DNA of 64,000 nt from Streptomyces noursei (GTDB lineage Bacteria > Actinomycetota > Actinomycetes > Streptomycetales > Streptomycetaceae): NCBI RefSeq assembly GCF_001646665.1, contig NZ_LWBU01000279.1:3908-67907 (forward strand). The letters run 5' to 3'. Made by a program: the position numbers and the translations under genes. Shown here one piece after another: positions 42,109 through 50,414 of the stretch. Every line of letters begins with the position of its first letter. The stretch's first letter is position 1. Under the pieces are notes generated by a model, which made no database searches, was not told where the DNA came from, and was given only the letters and a program-made list of their open reading frames with translations.

Positions 42109-43766
42109 GGGGTGTACCTGCCCGGAGAATGGCCGTCCACGGCTGTCAGGTGCCTGGTGCGAGGAGCGGTGATCGCCACGACCGCTATGTCGTCGTGCGG
42201 ATTGTCGTCGATCCACTCGGCGACGAGCATCTGGATCCGCTCGACGACGGCCTCGGCGGGCATGCCGGCGCACTCCCCCAGGGCGCTGCGCAGCCGCTGT
42301 TCACCGAACATCGCGTCGCCGAGGGGGCCGCCCCTGGCCTCGGTGACGCCGTCGGTGAACAGCAGGCACGTCTCCCCCGGCTTGAGGGTGACCTCGGCGG
42401 TGGTGGACCTGACGTCGGGCAGGGCGCCGATCAGCGTGCCGGTGGTCGGTGCCTCCCGGACGGTGCCGTCGTGGCGCACGATGAGCGGGGCGGGGTGGCC
42501 CGCGCTGGTCAGCCGCAGGTGTGTGGTGCTGCCCCGGCGCCGTACCGAGGCCAGGACGAGGGTGGCGAAGCGGGTGTGCCGGCTGTTGAGGAGGGCACCG
42601 TTGAGCAGCCGCAGGAGGTTCTGGTGGTCGTCGGCGAGCGGCAGCAGCGCGTGCAGCGAGTTGCGGATCTTGCCGGTGAGGACGGCCGCGTCGAGGCCCT
42701 TGCCGCAGACGTCCCCGAGGACCGCCAGGGTCTCCTGGTCGGCGTCGGCGCCGGGGTGGACGTCGTAGAAGTCCCCGCCGACGCGCTCGGTGTCCTTGGA
42801 GGCGCGGTATCCGCCGGCGAACTCCACCCCGTGCACCTGCCGCAGTACGGGCGGGAGCAGTTCGGCCATGAGCGTGGCGGTGATGCCGGACTGCTCCTGG
42901 TACAGGCGGGCCGCGGACAGCGCTGCGCCCGCGCGGGCGGCGAACACCCGGGCGAACACCTCCTCGGAGGCGTCGAAGGCCGCCCGGTCGCTGCGCCGGA
43001 GCAGGATCAGCGCGCCCGCCGGGAAGCCGGGGCCGGGCAGCGGGGTGACGACGACCGAGCCCGCGGGGCCGGCGAACCCGTCCGGCACCGCCCAGTCGGG
43101 CAGTGCGGCCGGGTCGATCCAGCGGGAGGGCACGGGCGGGAAGCCCTGGAGGGCCTCGGCCAGCCCGGGGATCATCGCCGGTTCGATCCGCGCCGACCGG
43201 TGCGTGACCTCACCGCCGGCGCCGAGGGCCAGCGGGTGGCGCCGGCCGGACGCGTGGCCGACGAGGACGGCGGCGTCGGCCAGGTGCTCGACCGCCAGGT
43301 CGACCGTCACCTCCATGCAGCGCTCGGTGTTGAGCGAGGCCAGCAGCCGGGTGGACGCGTCCGCCAGGAAGGCGGTGCGCTGCCGTTCGCCGCGCAGCGC
43401 CGCCTCGGCGAGCAGCCGGTCGGTGTCGTCGACCAGCCACCACACGACGTCCCCGCCGGGCACGAGGGTGGGGTGCGCCTCCAGGGACCACTGCCCGTGC
43501 CGGCCGCGCACCGGACCGGTCGCCGCCGGGTCCTCGCCGCCCGCGGCGGCACGCCGGTGCCCCTCGACGAGCCAGCCGGGCACGACGTCCTTCAGCCAGG
43601 CCCCGCGCTCCGCCCGCGGGAACAGTTCGGCGGCACGGGTGTTGACCTCCACGACGACGTCGGCCGCGTCCACGACCAGCGCGGGACAGGGCGCCCGCAT
43701 CCACGAGGCGCCCACGGACGAGGTCAGGCCGCGTGTCGAGCGCGTCGAGCCTTCGGCATTGGTCAT
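42105..43766 (-). CDS. PAS-GAF-SpoIIE protein phosphatase
   Basis: 553 residues. N-terminal PAS-like region (about 20-115: ASWMRAPCPALVVDAADVVVEVNTRAAELF), GAF-like domain (about 125-300), coiled linker, and a PP2C/SpoIIE phosphatase (about 320-545) with VEFAGGYRASKDTERVGGDFYDVH, LAVLGDVCGKGLDAAVLT and LLFTDGVTEARGG, in which the metal-binding aspartates are present. It should dephosphorylate the STAS protein made from the same operon. The sensor domains suggest several inputs. No anti-sigma kinase is encoded in this window. ATG 43766. Confidence 0.9.
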   Translation of the reverse strand: MTNAEGSTRSTRGLTSSVGASWMRAPCPALVVDAADVVVEVNTRAAELFPRAERGAWLKDVVPGWLVEGHRRAAAGGEDPAATGPVRGRHGQWSLEAHPTLVPGGDVVWWLVDDTDRLLAEAALRGERQRTAFLADASTRLLASLNTERCMEVTVDLAVEHLADAAVLVGHASGRRHPLALGAGGEVTHRSARIEPAMIPGLAEALQGFPPVPSRWIDPAALPDWAVPDGFAGPAGSVVVTPLPGPGFPAGALILLRRSDRAAFDASEEVFARVFAARAGAALSAARLYQEQSGITATLMAELLPPVLRQVHGVEFAGGYRASKDTERVGGDFYDVHPGADADQETLAVLGDVCGKGLDAAVLTGKIRNSLHALLPLADDHQNLLRLLNGALLNSRHTRFATLVLASVRRRGSTTHLRLTSAGHPAPLIVRHDGTVREAPTTGTLIGALPDVRSTTAEVTLKPGETCLLFTDGVTEARGGPLGDAMFGEQRLRSALGECAGMPAEAVVERIQMLVAEWIDDNPHDDIAVVAITAPRTRHLTAVDGHSPGRYTP

Positions 43767-43872
43767 GACAGCTGGACCTGCATTCCGGCGAGCCTGCTCA
43801 CCTTCCGCTGATGGATTCGGTCAGCCCACCCTCTCGCACACGGACCGGTGCATCAACCTGCCCGTACGAATC

Positions 43873-43904
43873 TCCACACTTCACCCATACGGGAACAGTG
43901 TGGA
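43873..43904. promoter_or_regulatory. Inverted repeat TCCACACT...AGTGTGGA
   Basis: Perfect 8-bp arms (43873-43880 and 43897-43904) with a 16-nt spacer, 107 bp upstream of the phosphatase start and downstream of the TetR stop. It may be an operator for the phosphatase operon or a terminator for the TetR gene. Confidence 0.45.
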
Positions 43905-44023
43905 TGCGGGCCGAACCGGGCCCGCGCGGGCGGCACTTCGCGTCCGGGGCACCGCCCCCGGCCGGCGGGCCGGTGTGACCCGTGCCACCGGAAGCGGGCG
44001 GAGAGGGGCCAGGGGCGTACGCC

Positions 44024-44725
44024 TCACGCGGCGCCGAGCATCGCCTCCGTGCTGTCGAGGAGCATGTCGAGGGCCGTGGGGTACGCGCTGTCGTTCATCC
44101 GGGCCACCAGCAGGGGCGCCGTCGCCGCGATGTTCGGGTGGGTGTCGGGGGACAGCCGGGCGTACGTCGCGCGCCAGACCGCCCGGTCCGCCGCGCGGGC
44201 CTTCTCGGGCAGCGCCAGGCTCGCCGCGTCGAGGGCGGCGAAGGCCAGGGTCTGGTCGATGAAGACGTGGTAGACGCGGACCGCCTCCGGGTCGGGCAGC
44301 CCCGTGGAGCGCAGTACGTGCAGGATGGCCTCGTCGGCGGCGATCTCGTGGGCCCGGCCGCTGACCCGGCTGGCGGTGAGGACCGCCGCTTCGGGGTGGG
44401 CGAGGTAGGCGGTGTAGATGCGCAGGCCGAGTTCCCTGAGGTCGGCCCGCCAGTCGCCGGTGGCCCGCCACCCGCGCATCGCGCGCCCGATCAGTTCGTC
44501 GGCGATCGCCAGCGTGAGGTCGTCCGTGCCGCGGAAGTAGCGGTACAGCGTGCTCGGGTCGGCACCGAGCGCGGCGCCCAGGCGGCGTACCGTCAGCCCT
44601 TCCCTGCCGTGTTCGTGCAGCAGCCGCAGGGCCGTCTCGACGATCAGCCGGTCCGAGAGGACCACGCCCTGCTTCGTCGGCTTCCTGCGCCGCCGGTCCG
44701 CCTCCGGTACCACCTTCTTCGCCAC
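44024..44725 (-). CDS. TetR-family transcriptional regulator
   Basis: 233 residues. HTH: LSDRLIVETALRLLHEHGREGLTVRRLGAALGADPSTLYRYFRGTDDLTLAIADELI. The C-terminal ligand-binding domain is typical and Ala-rich. Divergent from a reductase and permease that it probably represses. GTG 44725 is chosen because AAGGGGGCG precedes it at 7 nt. An imperfect inverted repeat (CAACGcgcttgaCGTTA near 44764-44780) lies in the intergenic region. Confidence 0.85.
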   Translation of the reverse strand: MAKKVVPEADRRRRKPTKQGVVLSDRLIVETALRLLHEHGREGLTVRRLGAALGADPSTLYRYFRGTDDLTLAIADELIGRAMRGWRATGDWRADLRELGLRIYTAYLAHPEAAVLTASRVSGRAHEIAADEAILHVLRSTGLPDPEAVRVYHVFIDQTLAFAALDAASLALPEKARAADRAVWRATYARLSPDTHPNIAATAPLLVARMNDSAYPTALDMLLDSTEAMLGAA

Positions 44726-44764
44726 CGGCGCCCCCTTTCTCCGTCGTCCCTCGAAGCTTATGCC

Positions 44765-44779
44765 AACGCGCTTGACGTT
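44765..44779. promoter_or_regulatory. Candidate TetR operator
   Basis: AACG-7-CGTT inverted repeat between the divergent TetR and reductase genes, overlapping TTGACG, a possible -35 element for the plus strand. Short arms, so only a candidate. Confidence 0.35.
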
Positions 44780-44845
44780 ATTCGGAGCGGGCCCGTTTCC
44801 TGGCACCTCCGGCCTCGGCCTCCTCCGACGAAAGGCTCCTTCACC

Positions 44846-46054
44846 ATGCGCATTCTGCTCGTGGGCGCCGGTGGCGTGGGCTCGGCGATCACCCGGATCG
44901 CCGCCCGCCGCTCCTTCTTCCACCACATGATCGTCGCCGACTACGACCTCGCCCGCGCCGAGGCGGCGGTCGCCGCGCTGGGCGGGGCGGAGACCCGGTT
45001 CAGCGCGGCCCGCCTCGACGCGTCCGACCGGGCCGCCGTCACCGCGTACCTCACCGAGGAGCGCTGCGACGTGCTGCTGAACGCCACCGATCCCCGGTTC
45101 GTGATGCCCCTGTTCGAGGCCGCGCTGGCGGCCGGCACGCACTACCTCGACATGGCGATGTCGCTGTCGTCGCCCCATCCGGCACGCCCCTACGAGGAGT
45201 GCGGGACGAAGCTGGGCGACGCGCAGTTCGAGCGGGCCGCCGCATGGGAGGCGAGCGGCCGCCTGGCGCTCGTCGGTGTGGGGGTGGAGCCGGGCCTGTC
45301 CGACGTGTTCGCCCGCTACGCGGCGGAGGAACTCTTCGACGAGATCGACGAGGTCGGCGTGCGGGACGGAGCGAACCTGACGGTGGACGGTTACGACTTC
45401 GCCCCGTCGTTCTCCATCTGGACCACCGTCGAGGAGTGCCTCAACCCGCCGGTGATCTGGGAGAAGGAGCGCGGCTGGTACACCACGGCGCCGTTCAGCG
45501 AGCCGGAGGTGTTCGACTTCCCCGAGGGCATCGGCCCGGTGGAGTGCGTCAACGTCGAGCACGAGGAGGTGCTGCTCATCCCGCGCTGGGTGGAGGCCCG
45601 GCGGGTCACCTTCAAGTACGGCCTGGGCAACGAGTTCATCGAGACGCTGAAGACCCTGCACAAGCTCGGTCTGGACCGCACCCGCAAGGTGAAGCTGCCC
45701 GACGGCACCGAGGTCTCCCCGCGTGACGTGGTCGCCGCCTGCCTGCCCGACCCGGCCACGCTCGGCGACCGCATGCACGGCAAGACCTGCGCCGGCACCT
45801 GGGTGAAGGGCGTCAAGGACGGACGGCCCCGGGAGGTCTACCTCTACCACGTGGTGGACAACCAGTGGTCGATGGCGGAGTACGGCTCGCAGGCCGTCGT
45901 GTGGCAGACCGCCATCAACCCCGTGGTGGCACTGGAGCTGGTGGCCGGCGGTGTCTGGAGCGGCTCCGGGGTTCTGGGCGCCGAGGCCTTCGACCCCCGC
46001 CCGTACCTGGACCTGCTCACCGCCTACGGCTCCCCGTGGGGGATCCGCGAGTAG
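44846..46054 (+). CDS. Saccharopine dehydrogenase-like (NAD(P)-binding) oxidoreductase
   Basis: 402 residues. ILLVGAGGVGSAITRIAARR is a Rossmann GxGxxG loop. The remainder (LLNATDPRFVMPLFEAALAAGTHYLDMAMS, VGVGVEPGLSDVFARYAAEELFDEIDEVGVRDGANL) fits the saccharopine dehydrogenase/homospermidine-type family. Typical reactions join or cleave lysine-derived amines. The substrate is unknown, but the APC permease downstream, 137 bp away, points to an amino acid. Start ATG 44846 has AAGG upstream. Confidence 0.86.
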   Translation: MRILLVGAGGVGSAITRIAARRSFFHHMIVADYDLARAEAAVAALGGAETRFSAARLDASDRAAVTAYLTEERCDVLLNATDPRFVMPLFEAALAAGTHYLDMAMSLSSPHPARPYEECGTKLGDAQFERAAAWEASGRLALVGVGVEPGLSDVFARYAAEELFDEIDEVGVRDGANLTVDGYDFAPSFSIWTTVEECLNPPVIWEKERGWYTTAPFSEPEVFDFPEGIGPVECVNVEHEEVLLIPRWVEARRVTFKYGLGNEFIETLKTLHKLGLDRTRKVKLPDGTEVSPRDVVAACLPDPATLGDRMHGKTCAGTWVKGVKDGRPREVYLYHVVDNQWSMAEYGSQAVVWQTAINPVVALELVAGGVWSGSGVLGAEAFDPRPYLDLLTAYGSPWGIRE

Positions 46055-46191
46055 CCGCCGCGCCGCCGGGCGCCGCCCCGGCCCGGCAGGGCGGCGCGGG
46101 GCGGCGCGCCGGGCGGGGGCCGTCGCGTGCCCCGCGCACCGCCGCTGAGGATCATTCGACCAGCAGGCGCCGACGAGGGATGCGAGGGAAG

Positions 46192-47706
46192 ATGCAGGAC
46201 GAGATCGCGGGCGCGGACCCGCCCTCCGGGCTGAAGGCGGATGCGATCGGCTTCACCGACGCGCTCGTCATCGGGCTGAACTCCACCTCCCCGGCGTACT
46301 CGCTGGCGGCGGTGATCGGACCGCTCGTCGCCCTCGCCGGGGTGTACGCCCCGGGCGTCCTGGTCGCGTCGTTCGTGCCGATGCTCTTGATCGCGTCGGC
46401 GTTCTACTACCTCAACAGGGCCGACCAGGACTGCGGGACCACCTTCTCCTGGGTGACACGGGCGATGGGGCCGTGGGCCGGATGGCTGGGCGGCTGGGCC
46501 GTGGCCATGACGGGCGTCCTGGTCATCGGGTCGCTCGCCGACGTCGCGGTCACCTTCGGGCTGCTCACCGTGGGCCTCGACGGCCTGGCGGGGAACGACG
46601 TGGTGCGGCAGGCACTGGCCGTGCTCCTCATCCTGGTGATGACGGCGGTGTGCGTCATCGGCACCGAGGCGTCGGCCAGGGTGCAGAACGTCCTCATCCT
46701 CGCCCAGGTCGCGTGCCTCCTGGCCTTCGCGGTCGTGGCGCTCCAGCGGGTGTACGCCGGGACCGCGGCGGCCGGTGCGCTCCTCCCCGCGGTGGGCTGG
46801 CTGGACCCGTTCGGAGCGGGCGGCGCGGCCCTGACCGGGGGACTGCTGCTGGGCGTGTTCACCTACTGGGGCTGGGAGTCGGCGGTCAACCTCACCGAGG
46901 AGGTGAAGGACCCCAGCAGCGCGCCCGGCAGGGCGGGCGTCTGGTCGACGGTCGTGCTGCTGGTGACGTACGTGTCGGTCGCCTTCGCGGTGGTGGCCTA
47001 CGCCGGTCCCGCCTTCCTGTCCGACAACGCCGGCGAGGAGGAGTACGTCTTCTCGCTGCTCGCCGAGAGCGTCCTGGGCGGCTGGGACTGGGTCCTGCTG
47101 CTGGCGGTCTCGACCTCGGCGGTGGCCTCGACGCAGACCACGATCATTCCGGCCTCCCGCACCGTGCTGTCCATGGCCCGCCGCGGGGCGCTGCCCGCAC
47201 ACCTCGCCCGCATCCACCCCCGCCACCGCACGCCGCACACCAGCACCTGGTGGGTCGCGGGCGTGGCCATCGCCTGGTACCTGGTCGTGAACCGGATCAG
47301 CGCCAACGCGCTGTTCGATTCGCTGACGGCACTGTCGCTGCTCATCGCGTTCTACTACGCGCTCACGGGCGTGGCCTGCGCCGTGTACTACCGCCACCAC
47401 CTGACGCGGAGCGTCCGCGGCTTCCTGTTCATCGGTGCCGGTCCGGTCGTCGGCGCCCTGCTGCTGACGTGGCTGCTCGCCGAGGCCGTCATCGACATGG
47501 CGGACCCGGGGAACAGCTACAGCGGCGTCTCCTGGTTCGGCCTGGGCCCGCCGCTGGTCATCGGCCTCGGCATCGTGCTCACCGGCGTGGCCGTCATGCT
47601 GGTGCGCCGCCGGTCCTCCGCCGCGTACTGGTCGGAACGGCCCGGGGTGGCCGGCCCCGAGCACGCGCCGGGCACGGGCTCCTCGCGCCGCCGCCCCGGA
47701 CGGTGA
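46192..47706 (+). CDS. APC-family amino acid permease
   Basis: 504 residues, about 12 membrane helices. SLAAVIGPLVALAGVYAPGVLVASFVPMLL, DCGTTFSWVTRAMGPWAGWLGGWAV and TYWGWESAVNLTEEVKDPSSAPGRAG are typical of the family. Substrate: probably an amino acid used by the upstream oxidoreductase. ATG 46192 with GAGGGAAG; the ATG four codons upstream has no usable ribosome binding site. Confidence 0.85.
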   Translation: MQDEIAGADPPSGLKADAIGFTDALVIGLNSTSPAYSLAAVIGPLVALAGVYAPGVLVASFVPMLLIASAFYYLNRADQDCGTTFSWVTRAMGPWAGWLGGWAVAMTGVLVIGSLADVAVTFGLLTVGLDGLAGNDVVRQALAVLLILVMTAVCVIGTEASARVQNVLILAQVACLLAFAVVALQRVYAGTAAAGALLPAVGWLDPFGAGGAALTGGLLLGVFTYWGWESAVNLTEEVKDPSSAPGRAGVWSTVVLLVTYVSVAFAVVAYAGPAFLSDNAGEEEYVFSLLAESVLGGWDWVLLLAVSTSAVASTQTTIIPASRTVLSMARRGALPAHLARIHPRHRTPHTSTWWVAGVAIAWYLVVNRISANALFDSLTALSLLIAFYYALTGVACAVYYRHHLTRSVRGFLFIGAGPVVGALLLTWLLAEAVIDMADPGNSYSGVSWFGLGPPLVIGLGIVLTGVAVMLVRRRSSAAYWSERPGVAGPEHAPGTGSSRRRPGR

Positions 47707-47734
47707 CGGGCGGGGGGACCGCGGCGGCCGCCCG

Positions 47735-47862
47735 GTGTGCGGACGCCCGTATCCGGTGTGCCGGCACCCGTACCGGCGTGCGGACGCCCGTATCCGGCGT
47801 ACGGACGCCCGTACCCCGGCGTACGGACACGCGTACCCCGGCGCGCGGACGCCCGTGTCGGC
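47735..47862. repeat. Degenerate tandem repeat of about 21 bp
   Basis: Six imperfect units of the type GCGTACGGACGCCCGTACCCG. The half CGTACGG and its partner ACGCCCGTA occur in both orientations, so the array also forms hairpins. It fills most of the gap 47707-47948 between the permease and a small gene pair. Not CRISPR: units are degenerate and contiguous, without unique spacers. Confidence 0.7.
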
Positions 47863-47948
47863 GGGCGTGCCCGCGGAACCCGGGCAACACCCGTCGCCGC
47901 CCCCGCCGGCTGCGCTAGCCTCGCCGCAGGGGACCTTCTGGAGGAACC

Positions 47949-48161
47949 ATGGCGCGCCTGACCTTCGACCGCGACGAGGCGGCCAAGCTGCGCGACTCCG
48001 CCCGTGAACACGCCACCGCGGGCGACGGCTTGCTGGCCTACGTGCTCGAACACATCGCCACCGAGGGCGTCGACCTGTCGGCCTGCGCGTCGTACGACGA
48101 CGTCCGCGCCCGACACGGCCTGGGCGACGACGACGCGGCGCGGACCGCCGGCGCCGCGTGA
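47949..48161 (+). CDS. Small acidic protein, antitoxin-like
   Basis: 70 residues: ARLTFDRDEAAKLRDSAREHATAGDGLLAYVLEHIATEGVDLSACASYDDVRARHGLGDDDAAR. Acidic and helical, resembling a small antitoxin without clear DNA-binding. AGGAACC lies upstream. Its stop overlaps the start of the next gene (GTGA/ATG), which is the usual antitoxin-toxin order. The function is inferred from layout only. Confidence 0.5.
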   Translation: MARLTFDRDEAAKLRDSAREHATAGDGLLAYVLEHIATEGVDLSACASYDDVRARHGLGDDDAARTAGAA

Positions 48162-48415
48162 TGGCCACGAAACGGGAGCCCTGGCGTGGGCGGGTCGTCC
48201 TCCACGACGTGGCCGGGCGACAGATCGACACGATGACCGACGACGAGCGGGCGCTGCTGCACCCGGTCATAGCCGAGCTGGCCGCCGACCACACCATCGG
48301 CACGCACACCGAGGGACGGGTGGAGTGGGAGTACCGCACCGACCGCGTGCGGGTGGTGTACATCCCGACCGTGCTCGGCACGGTGATCCTCGTCGCATAC
48401 GTCGAGGTCGGCTGA
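48158..48415 (+). CDS. RelE/ParE-like small protein
   Basis: 85 residues, start GTG 48158 or ATG 48161. A basic start (TKREPWRGRVVLHDVAGRQ), DERALLHPVIAELAADHTIG, and the terminal beta strands VEWEYRTDRVRVVYIPTVLGTVILVAYVEVG recall the RelE/ParE toxin fold. Overlaps the upstream small acidic gene. No catalytic residues of RelE can be identified, so this could also be a non-toxic member. Confidence 0.5.
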   Translation: MMATKREPWRGRVVLHDVAGRQIDTMTDDERALLHPVIAELAADHTIGTHTEGRVEWEYRTDRVRVVYIPTVLGTVILVAYVEVG

Positions 48416-48734
48416 GCGCGCCCCGCCCGGCCACCCGCCGCGTCGCCGCAGGGCCGGCACGGCGGCGCCCCCCGTCACGTCCGAGGCACGCCGGGCGCCC
48501 CCGCGAGGGCCTTCGGCGGGCGGCGCCCGGGCGGTCGGACGACCACAACGCGCCCGCCGCACCGGCCGGTTCGGGGGCTCCGGTGAGGGTCACGAGGAGG
48601 CCCGGCGCCGGCAGGGCGGGCGGCGCACCATGGCGACCGGCTCCTCGCGCATCCCGGTGACGTGCGCGGCGCCTTTGCCGCACGGCGGTCGCCGGCGACG
48701 TCCGCCGGCGCGGTGGGGGCGCGGGCCGTGTTCC
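48416..48734. other. Intergenic region without a supported gene
   Basis: 319 bp between the small pair and the convergent lipoprotein gene. Frames on both strands are Arg/Pro-rich shadows. No strong hairpin noticed. Confidence 0.45.
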
Positions 48735-49436
48735 TCAGCCGCCCGCGTCGACGTCGTTGTCCGGGGCGCCGTCACCGACCGGAGGAAGGTCCCCGCGCTC
48801 GACCGGTGCCTCGCCGCCGGGCCGCGCCTCGGGCAGTACGGCGTCCAGTTCGGCGTCGCTCGCCGGGTGCGCCGCCTCGGCCGCCTTGAGCAGGGTGGCG
48901 CGGTCGACGGTCCCGAGGTCGGCGTCGAGCCGCACCAGGCGCCCGTCCGTCACGGTCGCGTACTCGTGCCGCGCGCCGCCCGTGCGGTACCAGCGCCCGC
49001 CGTCCGCCGTGCACTTCACCGCGCCGCCCGTGCCGCCGTCGCCGAGCGGAACCTGCGGACAGCCGGCCGCGTCCATGGAGCCCCGTTCCACCCCGAGGCG
49101 TATGTGAGCGCCCGTGCCCTGCCGCACGTACGTCACCGAGAACCCGTCGTCGCCGATGACCCCCGCCGACTGTTCGGCGGCGTCGAAGCCCGGTACGTCG
49201 GTGACGTAGACGTTCTCGATCGCCACCTGGGCGGCCCGGGCGCGCGCCTCCAGCTCGGACCGGTCGGCTCCGCCTCCCGTCCTTCCGGCGCTGACGGTCC
49301 CGCTCCCGGTCCCCGTCCCGGTACCGGTCCCGTTCACGGTTCCGCAGCCGACCAGGGCGGTGGCCACGGCGGCGGTCACGCACAACAGAGGGCGCGGCAG
49401 GCGCGCGGGCGGCTTCGTCGGGCCATGGTGTCGCAC
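48735..49436 (-). CDS. Lipoprotein
   Basis: 233 residues from GTG 49436. Signal peptide RPLLCVTAAVATALVGC with lipobox LVGC, followed by a Gly/Thr linker (GTGTGTGTG). The soluble domain contains AAEQSAGVIGDDGFSVTYVRQGTGAHIRLGVERG and two cysteines (DAAGCPQV and AVKCTADGG), probably a disulfide. The C-terminus is acidic and Gly/Pro-rich. Function unknown. Divergent from the VOC gene, with the TGAGTAC palindrome between them. Confidence 0.75.
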   Translation of the reverse strand: MRHHGPTKPPARLPRPLLCVTAAVATALVGCGTVNGTGTGTGTGSGTVSAGRTGGGADRSELEARARAAQVAIENVYVTDVPGFDAAEQSAGVIGDDGFSVTYVRQGTGAHIRLGVERGSMDAAGCPQVPLGDGGTGGAVKCTADGGRWYRTGGARHEYATVTDGRLVRLDADLGTVDRATLLKAAEAAHPASDAELDAVLPEARPGGEAPVERGDLPPVGDGAPDNDVDAGG

Positions 49437-49506
49437 GAACTGTTCCCCGTTCCTGGTGGGTCCCTCGGTACCCGAGGACCGTAAGTGGCGCCGCGCGGGG
49501 CGCACA

Positions 49507-49522
49507 TGAGTACCCGTACTCA
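49507..49522. promoter_or_regulatory. Palindrome TGAGTACCCGTACTCA
   Basis: Second copy of the 16-bp palindrome found at 35109-35124, differing only in one spacer base. It lies between the divergent lipoprotein (70 bp) and VOC (28 bp) starts and could control either or both. Confidence 0.65.
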
Positions 49523-49550
49523 GAAGGTGATCGTCTCGTATGGTGATTCC

Positions 49551-49934
49551 ATGGCATGCCGAATCAGTGAACTGGTCATCGACGCCGCAGACCCCGAGCG
49601 CCTGGCCGCGTTCTGGAGCGACGTCCTCGGCTACGTCGAACTCGAACGGGAGAACGACGGAAGCATCGCGATCGGCCCGGCGGACGCCGGCTTCGGCGGG
49701 CCGCAGCCCGTCATCGTCTTCGGTCCCACCAGCGCGCCCCGGGCGGGGAAACTCCGGCTGCACATCGACGTCAGCGCCACCGACCGCGACCAGGACGCCG
49801 AGCTGGAACGACTGCTCGGTCTGGGCGCACGGCCCGCCGACGTCGGGCAGACCGGCACCGAGAGCTGGCACGTACTGGCCGACCCCGAGGGCAACGAGTT
49901 CTGCCTCCTGCGCGCCCGGATCGCGCCCGTGTGA
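49551..49934 (+). CDS. VOC family protein
   Basis: 127 residues: ISELVIDAADPERLAAFWSDVLGYVE, GPADAGFGGPQPVIVFGPTSAP and WHVLADPEGNEFCLLRARI. A complete VOC fold, probably a lyase or small-molecule binding protein of unknown substrate. ATG 49551; upstream extension is low-complexity and covers the palindrome. Confidence 0.82.
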   Translation: MACRISELVIDAADPERLAAFWSDVLGYVELERENDGSIAIGPADAGFGGPQPVIVFGPTSAPRAGKLRLHIDVSATDRDQDAELERLLGLGARPADVGQTGTESWHVLADPEGNEFCLLRARIAPV

Positions 49935-49960
49935 CCGGCGTCCGCCCGGGCACGCCGGTC
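49933..49960. terminator. Bidirectional hairpin terminator
   Basis: Perfect 9-bp stem: GACCGGCGT (49933-49941) with ACGCCGGTC (49952-49960), 10-nt loop. It overlaps the stop codons of the convergent VOC and YnfA genes. Confidence 0.75.
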
Positions 49961-50294
49961 AGTGGCCGCGGGGCGCGTACATGATGACGGCCATGCCGGC
50001 GAGGCAGACCAGCGCGCCGACGACGTCGTAGCGGTCGGGCCGGTAGCCGTCGGCGACCATGCCCCAGGCGATCGAACCGGCCACGAAGATCCCGCCGTAC
50101 GCGGCGAGGACCCGCCCGAAGTCGTCGTCGGACTGGAAGGTCGCCACCAGGCCGTAGAGGCCCAGGGCGATGACGCCGGCCCCGATCCAGGTCCAGCCCT
50201 TGTGTTCGCGGACGCCCTGCCAGACCAGCCAGGCGCCGCCGATCTCGAAGAGGGCGGCGACGGCGAACAGGGCGACGGAACGCACGACGGTCAT
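49959..50294 (-). CDS. ynfA: YnfA (UPF0060) family membrane protein
   Basis: 111 residues, four membrane helices. FAVAALFEIGGAWLVWQGVREHKGWTWIGAGVIALGLYGLVATFQ and RVLAAYGGIFVAGSIAWGMVADGYRPDRYDVVGALVCLAGMAVIMYAPR match YnfA along the whole length, a small multidrug-resistance-like fold of unclear transport role. Start ATG 50294. Confidence 0.9.
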   Translation of the reverse strand: MTVVRSVALFAVAALFEIGGAWLVWQGVREHKGWTWIGAGVIALGLYGLVATFQSDDDFGRVLAAYGGIFVAGSIAWGMVADGYRPDRYDVVGALVCLAGMAVIMYAPRGH

Positions 50295-50414
50295 GGCGGA
50301 CGACCCTACCGGCGGCCCGCGCGCCCGCGGACGACCGCCCCGGCCTCCACGACCGCCCCGGTGGTTCCGGTCGCTCCGGCCGCCCGTCGGTCCGCACGCC
50401 GCACGGGCCCGTGC

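Noticed and set aside
43180..43200. GGTTCGATCC, resembling a tRNA T-loop
   Set aside because: It lies inside the phosphatase coding sequence with no cloverleaf around it.
42066..43811. A 581-codon plus-strand frame opposite the SpoIIE phosphatase
   Set aside because: The minus strand encodes a complete phosphatase; the antisense reading has no domain.
47735..47862. CRISPR-like array
   Set aside because: Units are contiguous and degenerate without unique spacers of constant length, and no cas gene is near.
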